Shown: piece after piece, positions 12,231 to 24,903 of the stretch
Numbering within the stretch: the first letter of the stretch is position 1
Layout: every line of letters begins with the position of its first letter
NCBI RefSeq assembly: GCF_000715075.1
Contig: NC_134101.1
Coordinates: 135,236,237-135,300,236, forward strand
DNA: 64,000 nucleotides
Direction of reading: 5' to 3'
DNA from: Nicotiana tabacum
Taxonomy: Eukaryota; Streptophyta; Magnoliopsida; Solanales; Solanaceae
Notes under the pieces: model-generated
What the model was told of the DNA's origin: nothing
What the model saw: the letters and a program-made list of their open reading frames with translations, nothing else
The model's database searches: none
Translations under genes and position numbers: made by a program

Positions 12231-13250
12231 TATCACCGAGCTCATTAATTTCACCACCGTTCCAGAGTTGAATTCATCAGAATCAACTGACGATCCTAAG
12301 TTAGCCAAAAGCATCAGCCTCAATATTCTGATCCCGGAGCATATGTTGTAACGTCCATTCTTTGAACCGATGTAATACCACTTGTAATTTATCCAAGTAT
12401 CTTTGCATCCAGTCTTCTTTGACTTCGAACGTCCTATTAAGTTGATAAACAATGAGGAGGGAATTGCACTTGGATTCGATCACCTCAGCCCTCAGACTTT
12501 TAACCAACTTTAGACCTAAAATCATAGCCTCATATTCGGTTTCATTGTTATTCTTCACAGTTCTAATTTATTGCCTTATTATGCTACCCGTGGAGGGTTT
12601 TAGTACGATCCCTAACCCAGACCCTTTCGCGTTAGAAGCACCGTCCGTGAATAGGGTCCAGACCTCCTAGCTAGTCCTTGTGGAGAGATATAATTCTTTA
12701 TCGACCTCAGGGACCAAAGCCGGTGTAAAATCGGCCACGAAGTTTGCCAATATTTAAGACTTTATAGCAGCTCGGGGCTTATATTCAATATCATACTGAC
12801 TAATCTCTATGGCACATTTTGCTAGCCGGCCTGAGAGTTGGGTTTATACATAATGTTCCTTAGCGGGTACGAGGTCACAACACATACAGGGTGCCATTGA
12901 AAATATAGTTTTAGTTTCCTAGATTCGCTTAGTAAGGAAAACACTAACTTTTCTAGGTGTGGATACATTATTTTGGCATCACCTAGGGTTCTACTAACAT
13001 AATAGATAGGAAACTGCGTACATTCTTTTTCCTGAACTAGGACACCACCTAATGCTACCTCGGATACTTCCAAGTAAAGGTACAACTGCTCGTTTGGTTT
13101 GCAGCAAATAAGGATACGATAAGTATTGTTTGAGCTCTTGCAAAGATTTTTGGCACTCCGGGGTCTATAAGAAGTTCTTTTTCTTTATTAACGTGAAAAA
13201 TCGGTGGCTTTTATCTGATGATCTAGAAATAAATTGGCCTAATGCGGCTA
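12231..13250 (-). pseudogene. RNase H plus archaeal-type RNase H, element 3 (broken)
   Basis: Two RNase H domains are readable. The first (about 12822-13085) has LGGVLVQEKECTQFPIYYVSRTL. The second (about 12301-12558) has NNNETEYEAMILGLKLVKSL and the DQNIEADA block, typical of the extra archaeal-type RNase H found after pol RNase H in Tat elements. Stops and shifts separate them. The double domain is the main evidence for the Tat lineage. Confidence 0.8.
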
Positions 13251-14011
13251 CTCGCCCAGTTAGCCTCTGCACTGCCTTGATGACGTCAACCACAGTGATA
13301 TTTCTATGATCTTTGTTTTATCCGAGTTGATTTCTATTCCCTGGTTAGATACCATAAATCCGAGGAACTTGCCTGAGCCGACTTCGAAAACACACACTTC
13401 TTTGGATTCAGCTTCATGTTGTATTCTCTTAGTATGTCGAAGTTTTCCTGCAAGTATTTCAAATAGTCCTATTCTCGCAGGGACTTAACTAACATATCGT
13501 CAATACAAACCTCTAATAATTTCCCTATTTATTCCTCAAACGTTCGATTAACTAAGCTTTGATATGTGGCGCCATCATTTTTTAGCCCAAATGACATCAC
13601 GTTATAACAATAAGTGTCGTACTTAGTTATGAAAGAAATTTTCTCTTGGTCTCTCGGGTCCATCCGTATTTGGTTGTACCCGGAATAGGTATCGAGAAAG
13701 CTTAGCGTCTCGTGCCTAGCCGTCCCATTGATCATTTGGTCAATATTAGGAAAAGGAAACGAGTCCTTTTAGCATGCCTTATTCAAGTCCTTATAATCTA
13801 CACACATCCTAAGCTTATTTCCTTTTTTAGGTACGAGAACTACTTTAGCTAGCCAATCCGAGTATTTGACCCCCCGAATGGAACCTATTTTTAAGAGGTC
13901 AGATACCTCGTCTTTGATGAATGTGTGCTTGATTTCGGACTGCAGCCTCCTCTTCTGTTTTATCGGGTGGAATTTCGAATCCAAGCTCAATTTATTAGTT
14001 GTTATCTCCAA
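13251..14011 (-). pseudogene. Reverse transcriptase, element 3 (broken)
   Basis: RT blocks are WLAKVVLVPKKGNKLRMCVDYKDLNKAC (13769-14011) and LSFLDTYSGYNQIRMDP with YCYNVMSFGLKNDGATYQ (13529-13735). The YCYNVMxFGLKN form is characteristic of Tat-type RT. A stop after KAC splits the palm, and the region of the catalytic Asp-Asp box (about 13490-13528) is frameshifted. Confidence 0.82.
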
Positions 14012-14298
14012 TGAGATTCATATCATGTCTAAGTGGGACTAGGCAAAACAATCGGTATTAGCTTTAAGGAAATCAATGAGTTTTTTCCTGAGCATGGGTG
14101 TTAGTCTCGTGCCCAGGTTACCTTTCTATCCAGTAGATGCTCGAAAAGTATGATTTGCTCTAGTTCCTTGATTATTGACTTGGTGGCATCGGTGTTATAG
14201 GGTGCTACAAAAGATTTCAGGACTCCAAAATCATCTTCTTCATCAGCGAGACGCTTTACCCGTTTCCCGGGTACGGTCGAGTCCAAGACTTGTGATTG

Positions 14299-15000
14299 CT
14301 ATTTGATGTTTTTCTTTTCGATCTGTCCCCTATTTTTTGATGTCATGATCGTGACTGCTGGGGTCATGTATGTGACGGTGAACATTTCCTTTGCGTCCAG
14401 TATTTCCTTATATAATATTTTGATCCCACTCGAAGTTGGAAATTCCAACACTTGGTGCAAGGTTGATGGTAGCGCCCTTATGCTATGAGCCCATGGTCTC
14501 CTGAATAGGGCGTTGTACCTTATATCTCTCTCAATCACATAGAACTTTGTTTGCTGAGTGGTTCCAGCTGTGTTGACTGATAGGGTGATTTCACCCTGCG
14601 TTGTCTTGCATGCTATATTGAACCCATTCAATACTCAAACTACTAGTCTGATCTGATCCAACAGCCCCCGGTTGCTCCACGACTCTCAGCGGATGATGTT
14701 GGCCGAGCTACCTGGATCACGTTTAACTTGAAATTTATTAATGAGTACAAATATTATTATTGCATCATTGTGGGGTTGAATGACGCCCTCAGCATTCTCG
14801 TCACTGAATGAGATAGATCCCTTCAGAACATAGTCTCGAGTTCGTGTTTCTCTTCTAATAGAGACTTTGGTGCATTTTATCATCGGCCCTTGTGGAATGT
14901 CTACTCCTTAGATAATCATGTTAATCACATGTTGAGGTTCTTCCTACTCAAATTTCTTGTTGGCATCCCTATTTTTGAAATGGTTTTTGGCCTGCTCACT
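14299..15000 (-). pseudogene. Aspartic protease region, element 3 (broken)
   Basis: GSISFSDENAEGVIQPHNDA leads into the active-site area, where DPGSSANII is still seen (about 14690-14720). The following CKTTQGEITLSVNTAG and YNALFRRPWAHSIRALPSTLHQ are the usual C-terminal protease blocks. Stops lie near 14637 and 14884. Confidence 0.78.
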
Positions 15001-16860
15001 CTAGAATTCTCGAAGATGCCCATTGTTGAACAAACAAGCCACTTCTTCCCTTAGCTGCCGACAATCCTCAGTTCTATGCTTGTGGGTACCATGATATTTG
15101 CATATCAAATTATGATCCCTTTGTGCCAGAATGGACTGGACTACCTTGACCATTTTTTTCCTTGATGCAACCGATGGCTAATATTATACTCGTTGCATTC
15201 ACATTAAAGTTATATTCTAATAGCCTCAGGGCGTCTATGACTCCGAGGGGTCTGTCAAAACCATTTCTATTCACCAAACCGGTTGCTTGGCCCCTGGTCA
15301 CTTCTTCTATCATTCCTGGTCAGAAAGCGACTGGGCCTGTTTCCCTTTCGATCTAAGTTATATGGCTGGTATTGATCTCGAGGTAGCCTCGGCTCATGGT
15401 CCACTATTCTTTTAGGGTTGTCATTTGCTCTTGGTATAAATCGACTCCGAGGGAGCCCCTAGTTGGTCATCCTCGACTCTGATCTTTAACGGGTATCTAT
15501 TATGGACATCGGCCCAAGTAACTGTTGGGTAATCTACCAAGTTTTTCTTCAATTGTTGAGAACAACTAAACTTCAAGGGTTGTGTTCTTGAGTAAATGCC
15601 TGAACGGACCAATTGTCTGCGACCTTGGGCAAGTCCATCCGTTCCATCTTGAATCTTGACATGAATTCCCTAAGCATCTCGTTGTCCCTTTGCTTGACTT
15701 TGAACAGGTATGATTTCCTCGTTTCAACTTTGATACCACAAGAATGGGCTACAAGAAAGGCATCTGCAAGCTTAGCAAACGAATCAATAGAATTTAGAGG
15801 TAAGTTATGGTACTATATCATTGCTCCCTTGGATAAGGTTTCCCTGAATTTCTTCAGCAACACCTACTATATCATTGCCTTTTATTTCACTGGTATAGGA
15901 GGTTACATGTTCGTTGATATCTGTGGTCCTATTGTATTTAGGAATGTCGGGCATCCAGAAACTTTTCGGAACTGGCTTTGGTGCCGCGATCGGGAGGGGG
16001 AAAGGATTCTGAATGAACTTTTTGGAATCCGGTCCCTGCAATATCAGAGGCACTTCCGGGATCTGATCGACCCTTGAATTGTAAGTTGCCACCTTCTTGT
16101 CCTTCGCCTCTATCTTTTTCTCTCCCGATTTCGCCCATTTTGTCAACGCTTTGAGCATGTTTATCACCATGGAATTTTCCCTGGGCCCGGACCCGTCAAG
16201 TTTTGTGATAATCCGTTCTTCTCACCTAGTACCTTCTCTAACCCATTCGAGCTCGGCCGCATTGTGCATGTGATTTTTACTCTGCAGTTGTGCTATAGCA
16301 ACTTGCTGAGCTTGCAAAATCTCAAAAATCAAATGTAAGCTATCTCCATCACCTTCCCCTTTGGGTGCTTCACAAGCCGATGGCTAGGGTGCCCCTTGAA
16401 TGCTGTTATTGGGATCAATCGATAGGTTGATGCTGAAAGCAACTTGTGAATTGACATCGATAGGGTCAGCGATTGGAACACCATTAGGGTCAACATGGAG
16501 TGCGCCGTTGCTTGGTACCATGTTGTTATTTTCATCGTGGTGGCCTGCCTTGGCATCAATACTCAAGTGAGTAGATTGGGATTTGACATATTGAATAATC
16601 CTGGAATTAAGCTTTAAAGAACAAGCGTAAAATATAGTGTGTTATAAAGATTCATAGTAAATGACCACTATTATCCTTATCCCCTGGGTGAGTTCCAAAC
16701 TGTTTACCCTTAAAATTAGTAATAATTAAATTTATACGCGGTTTAAAGGATACGTAATTTAATTTAACACGAATAATCAAAGAACAACAAGTAATCGAAT
16801 TAAAGGAAAACAAAACGATCAAACCAAGTGTGATGAAGTAATTAACCATGTTGTCAGATT
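15001..16860 (-). pseudogene. Gag and spacer, element 3 (broken)
   Basis: The gag core is identified by KSFWMPDIPKYNRTTDINEHVTSY (15805-16170). Downstream pieces at 15421-15612 and 15110-15313 (RLLEYNFNVNATSIILAIG) belong to the gag C-terminus and the gag-protease spacer. Frameshifts and stops split it into at least four pieces. The N-terminal part (16171-16860) is too decayed for a start to be chosen. Confidence 0.7.
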
Positions 16861-16864
16861 TGAA

Positions 16865-17500
16865 TGCCAAAGATCGGTTCCAATTGAGCCCTCAGAATGG
16901 AACTCGGTTGTAATTGAATGGATGAACAACTTGAAGAACACTTGAATGATTTCTAAAAGACAAAAGTAAACTTTATTGTTTTGATATGCGTGCTAACAGT
17001 GACCTAAAAAATGAAAAGGTTCCCCTCTTTATATAGTAGATGAGTTTCAACCCTAATACAAGTCTAAATAAGGTAAAAATCTTTTCTTTAATTTTTTACC
17101 AAGAAAACACGATCCGCAGTTAATATTGGGCATGATTTGCGACGTAATATCCGACAGATGGCGGATATTTAGGCTTCTCATTGGCCCTCTTTAACCGTCT
17201 TCCTTTTAATCCTGATTCTTCGTTTCGCTCCAGCTTGATTCTTCCCATGTTTGGCCATGCTCGGTTTTACCCGAGCCAGTGACGAATCATGTTGTTCCTC
17301 GTTTCTTCATCGAGAATGGGGGTAACTTTAATTTATCCCTGATTTTACCCATACACAACTTTCATGAAAGCTCTCGACGAAATCTTGGAAAGTACCCTCG
17401 AATGTCGATTTTCAGCAAGCTCCTTCGAGCGTTTCAGACTTAAAGATCGAAAGAATACCAGCTTGGAAGCTTGTGAGAAACCTGAGTAGAAATCATGACA
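16865..17500 (-). repeat. 5' LTR of element 3
   Basis: About 636 bp. On the minus strand it starts TGTCATGATTTCT and ends TTTGGCA. The inner 198 bp match the remnant at 10960-11157. The outer boundary is set by the TG tip only, so it is less certain. Confidence 0.68.
17027..17035 (-). promoter_or_regulatory. TATA box in 5' LTR of element 3
   Basis: The minus strand reads TATATAAAG inside the LTR. It is conserved with the remnant LTR and is the likely core promoter of this element. Confidence 0.6.
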
Positions 17501-17540
17501 CCGAACATCTTTGGGGCGAAACTCAAAGTGACTAAGTTAG

Positions 17541-20422
17541 TGTCACAACCCAAAAATCAACTATAGGTCGTGATGGCGCCTAACGCCGCCGTCAGGCAAC
17601 CCAACGTTGATTTATCAATTGGTTCACCCATTTATTACTTTGAAAATTCTAATTCCCAATAATTTATCGGTATAAAGTAGAATTTACAGAGTAAATAATG
17701 ATAATTACGTGATCTATGATAACAACAACCGGAATGAACTCCCAAAAGCAGGTGTTATAAGTGCATGAGCATTTTTTTTCTATGGAGCACAATAATAATA
17801 CAACACCTTTCCCGAATATGATAAGACAGAATGAAATAAATAATACTATGGAGACTCGGTGGACTGAGGTGCGTAACTTAGATTGCAGCTCACATAAAGT
17901 CTCCTTTACAGGTATGCCTATGCACCAAGATGATCGGCAAATGACCTATCAGATCCTACATATTTAATGCAGAAGTGTAGCATAAGTATGTAAATCAACG
18001 CGTACATAATAATTATCTAGCCTAACCCCGAAGAAGTAGTGACGGGGCCGACATCGACACTTACTATAGGTCAAAATGAATAAATAATATGATAATTTCT
18101 AACATATTTGAAGTGCACATCAATAGTGGAGTAAATTTGTAATATCATAATATTCCAATTATCCCTTTAAAGCATAAATCTCTCGATCTTGTATTCTACC
18201 TCAATACCTCAGAAAGTGCCAAGTGTCAATATCAAATCAGTAAGAAATACCGTAAAAATGTCAGGCATTAGTGGAAGGTTTATCTTGTGAATGTTCAAAC
18301 TACTAGAGCTAACGCACGATTCTACCGAGGTCATTCGCCCCGATCCGAAAAAATGTATACACTGCCGAGGTTCGTGCGGAACGAACCATAGATGCATTTA
18401 TATATTGTCGAGGCGTTCGACCCACTTCACAAGAAAAGAAGGAAGTTTCTGAATTTCAAGATATGTATTTACAATACAGTACATGAGCACAAAGTGAGTA
18501 TAACCATTACCATTTCTCAATTATCTTGCCAACAACTCAAAGTGACAAGGCTTGGCTTAAGATATATTTAATTTCTAAATCAAGTTCAATTATGTTTCCA
18601 ATTAATTAAGCCAACGGAATAAGTTCTAGTAATTAAAATATTGCATGATAATATCCTAAGTCTACCTGGACATAAACATGTATTAGTTACGTATGGGTTC
18701 TCGTCACCTCGTGCGTACGTAGCATCCACAACTAGTAGCACACAACAATTACATCACCTAGGGGTAGTTTCCCCCTCAAAAGGTTAGATAAGAGACTTAC
18801 CTCGCTCTGAAGTTCCATAACCGGCTCCAACGCCTCTCTAACACCTCAACTCCAAGCCAAACGTTCCGAAACTAGTTAAACCATGTGCAAACCAATGAAA
18901 ATATACTCTAATACTCATAATAATTCAATTCATATCAAATTCCCAACTCCGCTCGAAAAGTCAATAAAGTCAACCCTCAGGCCTACGTGCCTAGATTTCG
19001 AAAATATTCGAACATAAACTTTACTCGTAACATTATGAACTCAAATATATGATTTATTTCCAATTCCATGCTCAAATTCATGGTCAAAATTCAAAAATAT
19101 CAATTTCTAGGTTTCCTTTCAAAATCCCACAAAAATTTCATGTATAAATCTATATACAACTCATATATTTAACTCACAACAGGTGGGAATAGCTTACCTC
19201 ACAATGGATGACAAAAATCTCCTCTTCACGAACACCAATGGTCGCCCAACCAAGAGAAATATGGGATAAATGAGCAAAATCTCTGATTTAAAACAATCTG
19301 CCCAGTTGTTTCCTTCTTCGCGAACGCGGAACTTGCCTCCCGTTCACGAAGCAAAAAGAAACCACCGCCCAAAAAATCCTCTAACGCAAACGCGAGGTCC
19401 GTCTCGCAAACGCGATGCACATCGGGCCAGACCTTCTCGAACATGGTCTTACGTGAACGCGAAGAACAATATCACTTGCCTCACCAGTAACACTTCGTGA
19501 ACATGTGACCTCCTTCACGAATGCGAAGGGTAAATCCCAGCAGCCCTCAACTCCCTCTACACGAACGCGGGAACACCTTCACGAACGCGTAGAAGGAAAC
19601 CAAACACCAGCAAACCTGAAGCTTCAGCCATAATCCAAGTACAAATTCCAATCCATTAACCATTTGAAATCCACCCGAGGCCCCCGGGGCCTCAACCAAA
19701 TCTATCAAGGAGTCCTAAAGCATTACACGAACTTAGTCGAGCCCTCAAATCACATCAATCAACATCAAAACATGAATCGCACTCCGATTCAAGCTTAATG
19801 AACTAAGGAAATTCTAACTTCTACAACTGATGCCGAAACCTGTCAAGACACATCCGATTAACCTTAAATTTTGCACACAAGTCAAAAAAGTCCACTCGCG
19901 TTCAAACTTCCCAAAAACCTTTCAATTTCCAACTTTCGTCAAATGACCCTGAAATGACCTACGAACCTTCAAATCAACGTCCGGACACGCTCCCAAGACC
20001 AAAATCACCATACAGAGCTATTCTTATGCTCGGAATCATAAACGGACATCGATAACATCAAAATCCACTTCAACCAAACTTATAAAATTCATCCAAAATG
20101 CCAATTTTTCACAATAAGCGCTGAAACGCTCCTGGTTTATCCAAAACCTGATCCGGACTTACACTTAAGTCCAAAATCATCATACAAACCTATTGGAACT
20201 TCAAATCCCGATTCTGAGGTCATTTACTCAAAAGTCAAACTTTAGTCAACTCTTCCAACTTAAAGCTTCCGAAATTAGAATTTTCTTTCCAAATCAACTC
20301 AGAACTTCCGAAAATTTAATTCCGACCACATGTACAAGTCATATACCTGAAGTGAAGCTACTCAAGGCCTCAAACCACTAAACGAAGTGCTAGAGCTCAA
20401 AACGACCGGCCGGGTCATTACA
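17541..20422 (-). repeat. 3' LTR of the LARD-like element
   Basis: 2882 bp, bounded by TGTCACAACCC and GGGTCATTACA on the plus strand. The first 230 bp differ from the other LTR at roughly one base in eight, so the insertion is old. Compared with the other LTR it lacks a block of about 55 bp near 19880. A CpG-rich cluster of near-palindromes lies at 19315-19590. Confidence 0.9.
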
Positions 20423-20437
20423 TTCTCCCCCACTTAA
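20423..20437 (-). other. Polypurine tract of the LARD-like element
   Basis: On the minus strand AAGTGGGGGAGAA runs directly up to the LTR start TGTAATGACC. This is the plus-strand primer site needed for reverse transcription. The preceding AAGGACGAATGTATG resembles the 3' pol end of Tekay-type elements, from memory. Confidence 0.8.
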
Positions 20438-23400
20438 ACATACATTCGTCCTTGAACATGCTATGAACTGCTCTAGAGTTGCCCAAAATCATTGTTTAAC
20501 AGCTTGTGCACCTGCCCGTGCTACCACAACTCCGTTTAGTATATTAGCATAAGCTAGACTGAAGATTCCCCCTTTTTATTTAGTCAATAAGCCTTAGAAC
20601 CAAATTATAACCTCTGAATTTCTCCACAAGACCTGATTCTAACATATGAACACCGCATCAATCACTACATACTGTACCAAAACATGATCGTACACCTTTG
20701 CTGAATTCACACCATGCACCGCATAATTCACATGATCATAATTACATCCTCTAACCACAATAACTGCAATTCCACGAATCTGATGCCCACAACACACCTC
20801 ATGACGCATATAAGTCCTGTTCCAACTCCCGCATTACCATCACGACGGAAGAGATGCGTAGAAACTAGTACCATATGCTGAATCCATAAATCATAGAGTC
20901 TCTCCCCTAACAAGGACCTTTTCCTCATTCTAAATTGAATAATGATAATTGCTCTTTTAATATACCCTTCATAAGTCTGATCGCACTGATCCCAAGTCCA
21001 ATAACCTTGTCTCTCCCAGTACAAGTTGTTCAAGCAATAAGCCATCTTAAATACTACCAAAATCTCATATGATGCCAATAATGCTCCAATAAGCTACGAG
21101 CTCGAATGTAATTCATAAGGAAGAACGAACTCTTATAGGGAATTACCCAGCCCACGCAACAAATAAAACGGCCGAATAGGTGCTATGAACCTACCGTAGG
21201 GATGAAAATAAGGCACACAAAATGAGCGTATGGAACTATGCTCAACATCTCACTGTTGCGGTATGCAACCTGATCCAATGTGAAACTGTTGCAGCGTGCA
21301 ACCCAATCCAAACATGAAAATGTTACGGCATGCAACCTGATCCACACAACATACCCGTAGCAGCATGCCACCCGATCCAAACAATATGCTCGTGGCGGCA
21401 TGCCACCAAATCAGCACAACAATCGAAAGAAAACACACATCAAGTCGTAACGCTTATACTCACGAAATGTTCGAATATCAACCACAAGCACGCCAAGTGC
21501 ATAATGTGAATCATGGGGAGACGGGTATCACATACACTATGAAACGCAAGCACAACTAAGGTGCGATATATGATCTGCATCTTGAGAGCCATCCTGCTAA
21601 CATAACACCAAAGCTACGCGGAACCTCCACACATGTGCGAATAATCAAGCCGTCTCACAACCCACATGGCACAATAGAGTATTACATGAAATAGCTGACG
21701 ACAAAAATATCATCCAATGTCGAAGACTCCTATATAAGAAATGTTATGCTGAATGAACACACTTGGTCTGGCGTAGAGCACACATCCAGGTCTAGACCCA
21801 TCAACGGACCTCAAGCCGATCCTGATCATACCATACTGGGCTAATAACCTTTCAAGGATCCACAATGACCTATTCGTGACACATAAGAATAGCCGTCAAA
21901 TTCAGAACAAACTCACACGGCCCACAGCCCAAGGAATAGAACACTTCTCCGGCATAAACTCTCGCACTTGGATATTACCATAATCTTTATACTTGGTTCA
22001 ATCCTTAATAATCAAGTGACTAACATGTCACACTTATACAAATCTCCCCGTGGGGTACGCTCCCACAACCTTCTGCTCAGGTAGCAATGTCTGCACATCC
22101 ATACCACCAACCGTTCTAATTCTGTAAGCGAATCAAAAATTTGCAAGTCAATATCGCTTCTTCCATGGAATACCATTCTCAGGTGACACTAAAGAAAATG
22201 CCAGCTTACTCTGAACATTTGAATTCACCCCTGCTCATCCGAGCTCGTGGCATTTTATCAACAACGAACTGCAACCTTAACCTTCAACTTCCAATTACCA
22301 TGCCGCTCACTGCACCTACCATGTCGCTACGCGATAATACACGTATTCACCATAACCCTTGAACTACTAGTGGAATAAACACTTCATTGACAAGAAATCT
22401 TTCACTAAGCTCATTTCAGAAGAACCAATGCAACACGCCTCTGAATTCCCAAATCGCGGAAAAATACAAACCTCAAGTCACGATCTAAACCGCCAAAACT
22501 TTTTCGGAATCCACTTACACCACAAGGCCATTCGAATTAATACCTGCCAAATCAATCAAGTTGTGGTGGCGCTCAAGCCCAGTGTACAACCACAAACTAC
22601 TTGTATAACTTCACGCTAAAGAAACTGATCACTACCACAATCATGTTGATCCAACAATTACTAACCGACCCAACTTCTTCCGATTTACTCTCGATTTGCC
22701 TTAGAAATAATAATAGCTCCATTCAAACACGTAACGAACCAAATCCGAACTCATCCCAAGTGACCCGCATTACAGGACCATACCGTCTCATTACTCATAA
22801 ATCATCTCGTATTCTCCTTACGCGTGCAATAGCACCTCAAATTGGTACATCCGTTCTGCAAGTCCTTCTACGAACCCGAAGTTATTTCTTCCTTTCCTCC
22901 GATATTGCACTGCATACCCAATGATAACATAGGACATTCCAAGTCCTTATGCACTGCACTTAAATTCTTGAACCCTCTAGGACCACTGTTGAGAGTCACC
23001 CACTCTGACTTGGTCCAGAATATAGGCCAAATTCTAGTGCGCTGCTAGCACATGAATACCTTATCAAAGAAGCACCTGACTGAATTCTTTTCCCTTGTAC
23101 ATTACACCTACAAGAAGCATAAATTCTGAGTCTCCCCAAAATCTAAACATGAATTGATAAGGCCAAATATAGTACACATTCCTCAAATCCTTTGCTTGAA
23201 TAACCACTGATGTTTTCTTTCCTTAGTCATAATAACTCACCAATACACCGATAACCAGAAACCGCATAAGTAGATAACTATGTGATCCAATCGTAGACGG
23301 TGTGGCTCCCCTACTTACCTTGAAGCTATAATTACATAACCCCGGAACCCACCAAGATTCCTCCTTCCCAATTACCATGATCACACACAATTAACCCATC

Positions 23401-24887
23401 AAACTTCTTGTAGTTTCTTATTAAACTTTTCATGAACATTTCGAATTATAAGCCATGATCGCATGTTCGATCTCCTGTTGGGTAGTAAGTAGAACTCTTC
23501 GTAAAAACTTCATCAAAATCACGCAACCGCTAACTTGCTCATAGGATATAACCCATCTGTGGATTTCCATGCTGACATCTTCCAACGGCGATGCACTGGG
23601 TACAACTACTACGAAATCAGTAGGCCTTCCTAAGCTCGTGTCATCCACTAGTTGTACAAGTCTGTTCATTTCCTGCTGACAACAACTGAAAGTCCGATAG
23701 TACATTCCACACTCGAAGTCACATTGCATTCCTCTTCATTTCAAGCAAACTCTTTTCTGCCATATTCAATTTTCCTCAGTACAATAGCCACCATCCCACA
23801 TACGATCCATAGACCTAGTCATTTGTCCACCATCATTTCCCAAATCGCTCCAAACTTTCTTCAAACAAGTCGTTTCCTACCATAAAATCCATATGCTACC
23901 CTGCTATTCCCAATTCGGTTAAACCATCTTTTTTAAGTACCTGCTCGACCCTGCTTTTATACTTGACCTGCTAGTAATTCAACCACCGCGAGACACCTCC
24001 AACCATGTCCTTCCTCGTCCTTCGCTACCCAAATGCTGCCTCAAATCAAAATCCATCTCTGTAGCACCTGAACTAATAAATTGCTACCAACTCTAAGCCT
24101 CCTCGAAGATCATCTCTCTCGAACCACCAGCATTAGAAACACTGACTCGGTTATGAACTGCTACACACTATTATCTCTGACAACCACTCCTCAGGCACCA
24201 TTTCACAACACTCTGCTTAAAAGGCCAAAAATCAAAGAAGACCATAACACCGACGAACCTAATATATACAAACAAGGACAATGACACCACATCATAGATG
24301 AAAATTCCACCAAACTCGAAAATACCTATTCTTATTACTGCATCAACCCAAATTTGGACATCTATAGTCTATTTGCCTTTCCTCCGCTGGAATTAAATGT
24401 TGAACCTCAGAATCATGCACTGAGAAAAACCTCCTTTCAAGTCATTCATTGTGTCGGAACATAAACGAGCACTCTACCATTACACCAACACGGTGTGATA
24501 ACAAGTCGTGAACATCATAGCAATCCTGTATATAGCCTCAAAACCATCAGAAATACAGCTACTGAGCTGAAATGACGGAACATCCTTCCACAAAAAACGA
24601 TAATAACTTGCTCGAATGCACAGGGAAAAACATCCTGCCCCACGTCTGTAGTACCACTGCAACTCCTTGATGCCCAATTGACACGAGCGCGCAACATCGT
24701 ATAAGAATGAGTATGAAGGAAATAAAGGCATAAGTCTCAAAGGAATCAAATTGCACGATGAGGATTCAAGAAGGGAAGTGTTCCTAACAACCATGTAGCC
24801 TATCGAACATAAGTACAAACATCTCTGTACCGATTCGCAAGACTCTACTAAACTTGCTCGTGACTCATAAGACCTATGTGAACCTAA
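20438..24887. other. Internal region of the LARD-like element, no recognisable gene
   Basis: About 4.4 kb with only short, unconvincing ORFs on either strand and none of the RT, RNase H, integrase, protease or zinc-knuckle motifs. The first 250 bp after the primer-binding site (minus strand) resemble the leader of the Tekay element at 37638-37836 (ACATAGGTCT, GAGTCATGAGCAG-like and TTTAGTAGAGTC blocks), so the ancestor was probably Tekay-like. A minisatellite lies at 21250-21422. Confidence 0.7.
21250..21422. repeat. Minisatellite, about 34-bp unit, five copies
   Basis: Five diverged units built on GTTGCGGCATGCAACC followed by GATCCAAACA-like text. In each unit the core is self-complementary (for example GTTGC and GCAAC, or GTGGC and GCCAC, around GGCAT). 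Confidence 0.75.
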
Positions 24888-24901
24888 AGCTCTAATATCA
24901 A
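24888..24901 (-). other. Primer-binding site of the LARD-like element (degenerate)
   Basis: On the minus strand TTGATATTAGAGC follows the LTR end after two bases. The same spacing and nearly the same sequence (TTGGTATTAGAGC) occur in the Tekay element at 37640-37652. It corresponds to an initiator tRNA-Met site with two transitions. Confidence 0.7.
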
Positions 24902-24903
24902 CC

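Larger units (their letters stand above)
10960..17500 (-). mobile_element. Ty3/gypsy Tat-type retrotransposon, decayed (element 3)
   Basis: The minus-strand order is LTR (16865-17500), gag, protease, RT, RNase H, a second archaeal-type RNase H, integrase, and a 198-bp LTR remnant (10960-11157). Two RNase H domains mark the Tat clade. The flanking 5-mers (GTACA left, CCGAA right) do not match, so no target duplication survives. All domains are broken by stops and shifts. Confidence 0.85.

Noticed and set aside
22601..22924. A plus-strand ORF of 107 codons in the LARD interior.
   Set aside because: Composition is low in information, no motif is present, and the element reads on the other strand.
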